From positions 62,001 to 126,000 of the forward strand of contig JBKBHA010000001.1 of NCBI GenBank assembly GCA_046297935.1: 64,000 bases of DNA, in the 5' to 3' direction. Position 1 is the stretch's first letter; the number at the start of each line of letters is the position of its first letter. The position numbers were made by a program, and so were the translations under genes. The DNA comes from CAYMZZ01 sp046297935. GTDB taxonomy: Bacteria; Bacteroidota; Bacteroidia; Chitinophagales; Chitinophagaceae. The notes under the pieces are model-generated. The model saw only the letters and a program-made list of their open reading frames with translations, did not search any database and had not been told where the DNA came from. Positions 60,647 to 64,000 of this stretch are shown piece after piece.

Positions 60647-62581
60647 ATGAAATGGCTTTCTAAAAATAGGTTGGTACTGCTTAGCCTGGTATTGCTGGGC
60701 TGTCGCGGCATGTCGCAAACCACACCGGTAGCGGAAACACCGCTTTCGCAGCAAATGGCACTCACTGCCATGAAAACATGGCCCGATTCTTTTTTAATTG
60801 GCAACGATAAGACAGCTAAATGGCGGTATGACCAGGGTGTTATTTTGAAAGGCATTGAAGACGTGTGGAAACAAACAGGCGATGGCAGCTGGTTCAGGTA
60901 TTTGCAGCAATGCATGGATTTTTTTATTGATGCCAACGGTGGCATTCGTGGCTACAAACCGGACGAGTTTAATATTGATCATATTAACAACGGTAAAATT
61001 CTGCTCCTGCTTTATCAGGTAACCGAAAAACCGAAGTACAAAAAAGCGGCCGATCTTCTCCGTCAGCAACTGCGCGAGCATCCGCGCACCGATGCAGGTG
61101 GTTTCTGGCACAAAAAAGTATACCCTTATCAGATGTGGCTTGACGGTTTGTATATGGGTCAGCCATTTTATGCCCAATATGCGCAGTTATTTCACGACGA
61201 TACAGCTTTCAACGATATTTTAAAACAGTTCCGGTTGATTGAGAAAAATGCACGCGATCCCAAAACCGGATATTTGATGCATGGGTACGATGAAAGTCGC
61301 CAGCAAATTTGGGCCGACAAGAAAACCGGCCTTTCACCGCATGTATGGGGCCGGGCGCTGGGTTGGTATGGAATGGCGCTGGTAGACGTGCTGGATTATT
61401 TTCCCAAACAGCATGAAGGATACACCGAGTTGGTTGGGTATGTGAAGCGTTTTGCGGAAATGGCCGTGAAACTGCAGGATGCCCGGACTGGACTGTGGTT
61501 TGATATTCCTGATTTCGCGGATCGTAAAGGCAACTATGCGGAAGCTTCTGCTTCCTGTATGCTTACTTATACGCTGGCGAAGGCAACTCGCATGAACTAT
61601 ATTGATGATCGTTTTCGGCAGGCAGCCATCAAAGCATATAATGCCATTCAACAAAAATTCCTGGTTGTAGAAGAGGGAGTATTGCATTTGAATGGCACGG
61701 TTAGCGTTTCCGGCCTCGGTGGAAAGCCTTATCGCGATGGTAGTTTCAATTATTATATGAGCGAGCCAGTGGTGCAGGACGATCCGAAAGGAATGGGTGC
61801 CTTCATACTTTGTGCGGCCGAGATGGAAAAAATCAACCTTCCTCAATCAGGCAAAGGCAAAACGGTTTTGCTGGATCGTTATTTCAACAGCGAAAAAAAG
61901 AAAGACATCACGGGACAGGACTATTACTGGCACTACGTGTGGAATGGCTGGTCGAACCCCGGATTTGGGCTCCTGCAGCAATCCTTTGAACGCCTTGGCG
62001 CCTCTACTGATCATATCGACGTAGCACCCACAACCAAGAATCTGGCGGCCGCCGATGTATTTATCATCGTTGATCCCGACCATAGCAAAGACAACCCTCA
62101 TCCCAATCTGATGACCGAAGCCGACGCGCAGTCGATTGCCGATTGGGTGAAAAGCGGAGGAGTGTTATGGTTGCTGGCAAACGATAGTGCCAATTGTGAC
62201 CTCGAACATTTTAATCTGCTCGCGTCCAAATTTGGCATACGCTTCAGTAATCAAAGCCGCAACATGGTGAAGAATGATGTATTTGATCATGGCGCTTTGT
62301 GGACTGATAGCAGTATGGGCATTTTTCAGAAGCGCAAAGTTTTTTTGAAAGAGATCAGCACTTTGTTGATGGAGCCGCCGGCAAAGGCCGTCCTTTCCGA
62401 TAGCGGCGATGTGATCATGGCAGCAGCCAGCTTTGGTAAAGGTACTGTGCTGGCGGTGGGCGACCCCTGGCTTTATAACGAATACGTAGATGGAAGAAGG
62501 CTGCCCGCCGATTTTGATAATCTTGGAGCTGCACGCGACTTGGCTAACTGGTTACTGAACCAATCGCATCGAAAAAAATGA
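60647..62581 (+). CDS. GH105 unsaturated rhamnogalacturonyl hydrolase with C-terminal DUF4350-like domain
   Basis: 644 aa. Signal segment with Cys (LLGCRG) suggests a lipoprotein. Residues ~35-400 form the GH105 (alpha/alpha)6 barrel: FWHKKVYPYQMWLDGLYMGQPFYAQYA with the catalytic Asp, and LSPHVWGRALGWYGMALVDVLDYFP. It removes the 4,5-unsaturated uronic acid left by the lyases. Residues ~405-640 form an alpha/beta domain (VLLDRYFNSEKK...VFIIVDPDH...GGVLWLLANDS...GTVLAVGDPWLYNEY), similar to DUF4350/GATase-like domains fused to GH105 in Bacteroidota; its role is unknown. The stop overlaps the next start (ATGA at 62578-62581). Confidence 0.92.
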   Translation: MKWLSKNRLVLLSLVLLGCRGMSQTTPVAETPLSQQMALTAMKTWPDSFLIGNDKTAKWRYDQGVILKGIEDVWKQTGDGSWFRYLQQCMDFFIDANGGIRGYKPDEFNIDHINNGKILLLLYQVTEKPKYKKAADLLRQQLREHPRTDAGGFWHKKVYPYQMWLDGLYMGQPFYAQYAQLFHDDTAFNDILKQFRLIEKNARDPKTGYLMHGYDESRQQIWADKKTGLSPHVWGRALGWYGMALVDVLDYFPKQHEGYTELVGYVKRFAEMAVKLQDARTGLWFDIPDFADRKGNYAEASASCMLTYTLAKATRMNYIDDRFRQAAIKAYNAIQQKFLVVEEGVLHLNGTVSVSGLGGKPYRDGSFNYYMSEPVVQDDPKGMGAFILCAAEMEKINLPQSGKGKTVLLDRYFNSEKKKDITGQDYYWHYVWNGWSNPGFGLLQQSFERLGASTDHIDVAPTTKNLAAADVFIIVDPDHSKDNPHPNLMTEADAQSIADWVKSGGVLWLLANDSANCDLEHFNLLASKFGIRFSNQSRNMVKNDVFDHGALWTDSSMGIFQKRKVFLKEISTLLMEPPAKAVLSDSGDVIMAAASFGKGTVLAVGDPWLYNEYVDGRRLPADFDNLGAARDLANWLLNQSHRKK

Positions 62582-63594
62582 AGAGATTAATATCGATATG
62601 GTCTCTATGTCTTTGTACGACAGTAGCAGTCGCGCAAACGGTGACGGTAGCGCTCGATGGCACGGGTGATTTTCGGAGTATTCAGGGTGCCATCAACAGT
62701 TTCTCCGATCATTCCGATCAGCCTCGTCGCATACTGATCAAAAAGGGCGTATATCGGGAGAAAATTTATATCGAAAAACATAATATCATTCTTGAAGGAG
62801 AGGACCGGGAGCAAACAGTCATTACGGCCGCTATTGCCCGTGATGCCTGGCGCTGCGAACATCAGGACGATTGGGGAGTAGCTACAGTAAATATTGCCGC
62901 CAACGACATTGATCTGTTGAACCTGACGGTAACAAACAGTTTTGGGTTCGATTTCAAAGATGCATTTACTGTAGCCTGCCCCGGCGATACCTTGAACAAA
63001 GGACAAAAATTGATGCGAAAAGATGGACACCAGATGGCTGTGAGAGTGATGAATGCGACCCGCATGCGGGCAATCAATTGTCGCTTTCGCTCTTTTGGCG
63101 GTGATACCATGAGTCCATGGAATGTACAGGCCGGGCTTTGGTATTTCCGCGATTGCATCATGGAGGGCGGAGTAGACTTGTACTGTCCTCGTGGCTGGGC
63201 CTGGGCTGAGAATTGTGAATTTATCGCACATACTGGCTCAGCTATTATCTGGCATGATGGTTCGGCTGATCCTGATTCAAAATCAGTGCTTGTCAATTGC
63301 AGGTTTAATGGCTTTGATGGCTTTCGGCTGGGGCGTTACCACCGCGATGCCCAACTGTATTTGGTCGGCTGCGTGTTTGCAAACAATATGCGCAACGATC
63401 CTATTGGCAGAGTAGAAAATGCAGCTCCTTTTCGGTGGGGCCACCGGGTGTATTATGCCAACTGCCATCGCGAAGGCGGCACTGATTATGCCTGGTACAC
63501 CAACAACCTGCCAAAAGATTTAACTATTGACAAGATAACCGTTGACTGGGTATTTCAGCAGCGCTGGAATCCTGAAAAAGCAGATAGAAAATGA
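62578..63594 (+). CDS. Divergent pectinesterase-like protein (CE8)
   Basis: 338 aa with signal peptide ending TVAVAQ. The CE8 scaffold is clear (DGTGDFRSIQGAIN, RRILIKKGVYREKIYIEKHNIILEGEDRE, GHQMAVRVMNATRMRAINCRF), but the catalytic blocks are altered. The usual GNQDT is SFGGDTM, VDFIFG is GGVDLYCPRGWAW, and LGRPW is LGRYHRD. Both acidic residues and the Arg appear retained in position, so esterase activity is possible with changed substrate pocket. Translationally coupled at both ends: ATGA overlaps with GH105 and with uxaB (63591-63594). Confidence 0.85.
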   Translation: MKRLISIWSLCLCTTVAVAQTVTVALDGTGDFRSIQGAINSFSDHSDQPRRILIKKGVYREKIYIEKHNIILEGEDREQTVITAAIARDAWRCEHQDDWGVATVNIAANDIDLLNLTVTNSFGFDFKDAFTVACPGDTLNKGQKLMRKDGHQMAVRVMNATRMRAINCRFRSFGGDTMSPWNVQAGLWYFRDCIMEGGVDLYCPRGWAWAENCEFIAHTGSAIIWHDGSADPDSKSVLVNCRFNGFDGFRLGRYHRDAQLYLVGCVFANNMRNDPIGRVENAAPFRWGHRVYYANCHREGGTDYAWYTNNLPKDLTIDKITVDWVFQQRWNPEKADRK

Positions 63595-64000
63595 AACAGC
63601 TTCATCCCGATATACTGGATCAACTTGCTGCGCAGACGAACCTGCATCTGCCACCGCCAGGCTTCGATCGATGGCCTGAGAAGGTAATACAGTTTGGCAC
63701 CGGAGTGCTACTGCGTGGCCTGACCGACTACTATATTGACCGGGCTAATCGCGAAGCTGTTTTCTGCGGACGCGTGGTAGTGGTCAAATCAACCAGCGGA
63801 GGTGGCGCGGATGTATTCGAACAACAGGGTGGTCTTTACACTGTGTGCGAGCGTGGAATTACGGACAATGTACGGAAGGAAGAATACTGGGTCAACTCTT
63901 CTATCAGTCGGGTGCTTACCGCCTCCAGTCAATGGGAGCAGGTGCTGGCTTGCGCCGACAATCCAGACATGAAGATTGTTGTTAGCAATACCACCGAGGT
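63591..64000 (+). CDS. uxaB: Tagaturonate reductase, N-terminal part (cut by the window edge)
   Basis: 136 codons read from the ATG at 63591 to the window end. KVIQFGTGVLLRGLTDYYIDRAN is the N-terminal nucleotide-binding block of the long-chain mannitol dehydrogenase family, and CGRVVVVKSTS, QQGGLYTVCERGI and MKIVVSNTTEV match the UxaB branch rather than UxuB/MtlD. It reduces D-tagaturonate to D-altronate with NADH, the second step of galacturonate breakdown, in the cytoplasm. Its presence supports galacturonan as the substrate of the locus. The start overlaps the preceding CE8 stop by ATGA. Confidence 0.88.
   Translation, partial: MKQLHPDILDQLAAQTNLHLPPPGFDRWPEKVIQFGTGVLLRGLTDYYIDRANREAVFCGRVVVVKSTSGGGADVFEQQGGLYTVCERGITDNVRKEEYWVNSSISRVLTASSQWEQVLACADNPDMKIVVSNTTE

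Noticed and set aside
1..64000. tRNA or rRNA genes
   Set aside because: No cloverleaf-like T-arm/acceptor pairs or rRNA blocks were spotted; a covariance-model search could still find a small RNA I cannot see by eye.

Overview
The window reads as a chromosomal segment of a Bacteroidota bacterium, most likely of the Chitinophagaceae or a neighbouring family. The signs are a SusC/SusD pair, two very large secreted proteins with C-terminal type IX secretion (T9SS) sorting domains, a TAnnTTTG-type promoter, lipid A synthesis (lpxA), and Bacteroidota-typical families such as DUF5777 barrels and DUF234 ATPases. No rRNA, tRNA, CRISPR array, phage or transposase gene was seen.

Layout. 1-9.5 kb: a truncated secreted-protein gene, a 1535-aa T9SS-exported adhesin-like protein, an M23 peptidase, an NmrA-type oxidoreductase with its MarR regulator (both promoters carry the same perfect palindrome), ruvB and an orphan lipoprotein. 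9.6-26.2 kb: mostly housekeeping genes: a HerA-like ATPase, a DUF2975/XRE pair, a GroES-like protein, an OmpR-type response regulator, RecQ, a CPC-type metal ATPase, TsaE, alanine dehydrogenase, a Kef-type antiporter, an ABC ATPase, LpxA, an AraC regulator with a cysteine cluster, and ferritin. 26.4-30 kb: a six-gene c-type haem/YceI/DUF5777 operon behind an FNR-like box. 30-39.2 kb: an M1 peptidase, an AAA ATPase-DUF234 gene behind five alternating repeats at an exact 26-bp pitch, then a calcium/stress operon (two universal stress proteins, a CaCA exchanger, a P-type ATPase). 39.2-41.1 kb: a DinB-like protein and a LacI regulator. 41.4 kb to the right edge: a pectin utilisation locus on the + strand: SusC, SusD, a DUF4957/DUF5123 lipoprotein, PL1, a PL1-CE8 multidomain T9SS enzyme, CE12, CE8, GH43, GH28, GH105, a divergent CE8 and the start of tagaturonate reductase (uxaB). 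Together these would de-esterify, cleave and import homogalacturonan/rhamnogalacturonan and feed galacturonate into central metabolism. A 24-bp LacI-like motif occurs before susC and before the GH28 gene, which suggests two co-regulated transcription units under the adjacent lacI gene.

The least explained feature is a set of intergenic repeat elements spread over the middle of the window. Three are built from 8-bp units (AATGTGCA and variants) arranged as inverted arms around a short AT-rich core, with GC-rich mini-hairpins. Two loci are built from 7-bp units. One of these flanks a four-helix-bundle (23S rRNA intervening-sequence family) gene with inverted heptamer arms. All eight gene 3' ends that meet these arrays do so at the stop codon or within a few bases of it, and several stop codons are partly or wholly made of repeat sequence. 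This looks like a mobile or copy-templated element family tied to gene ends; I know of no formal description of it.
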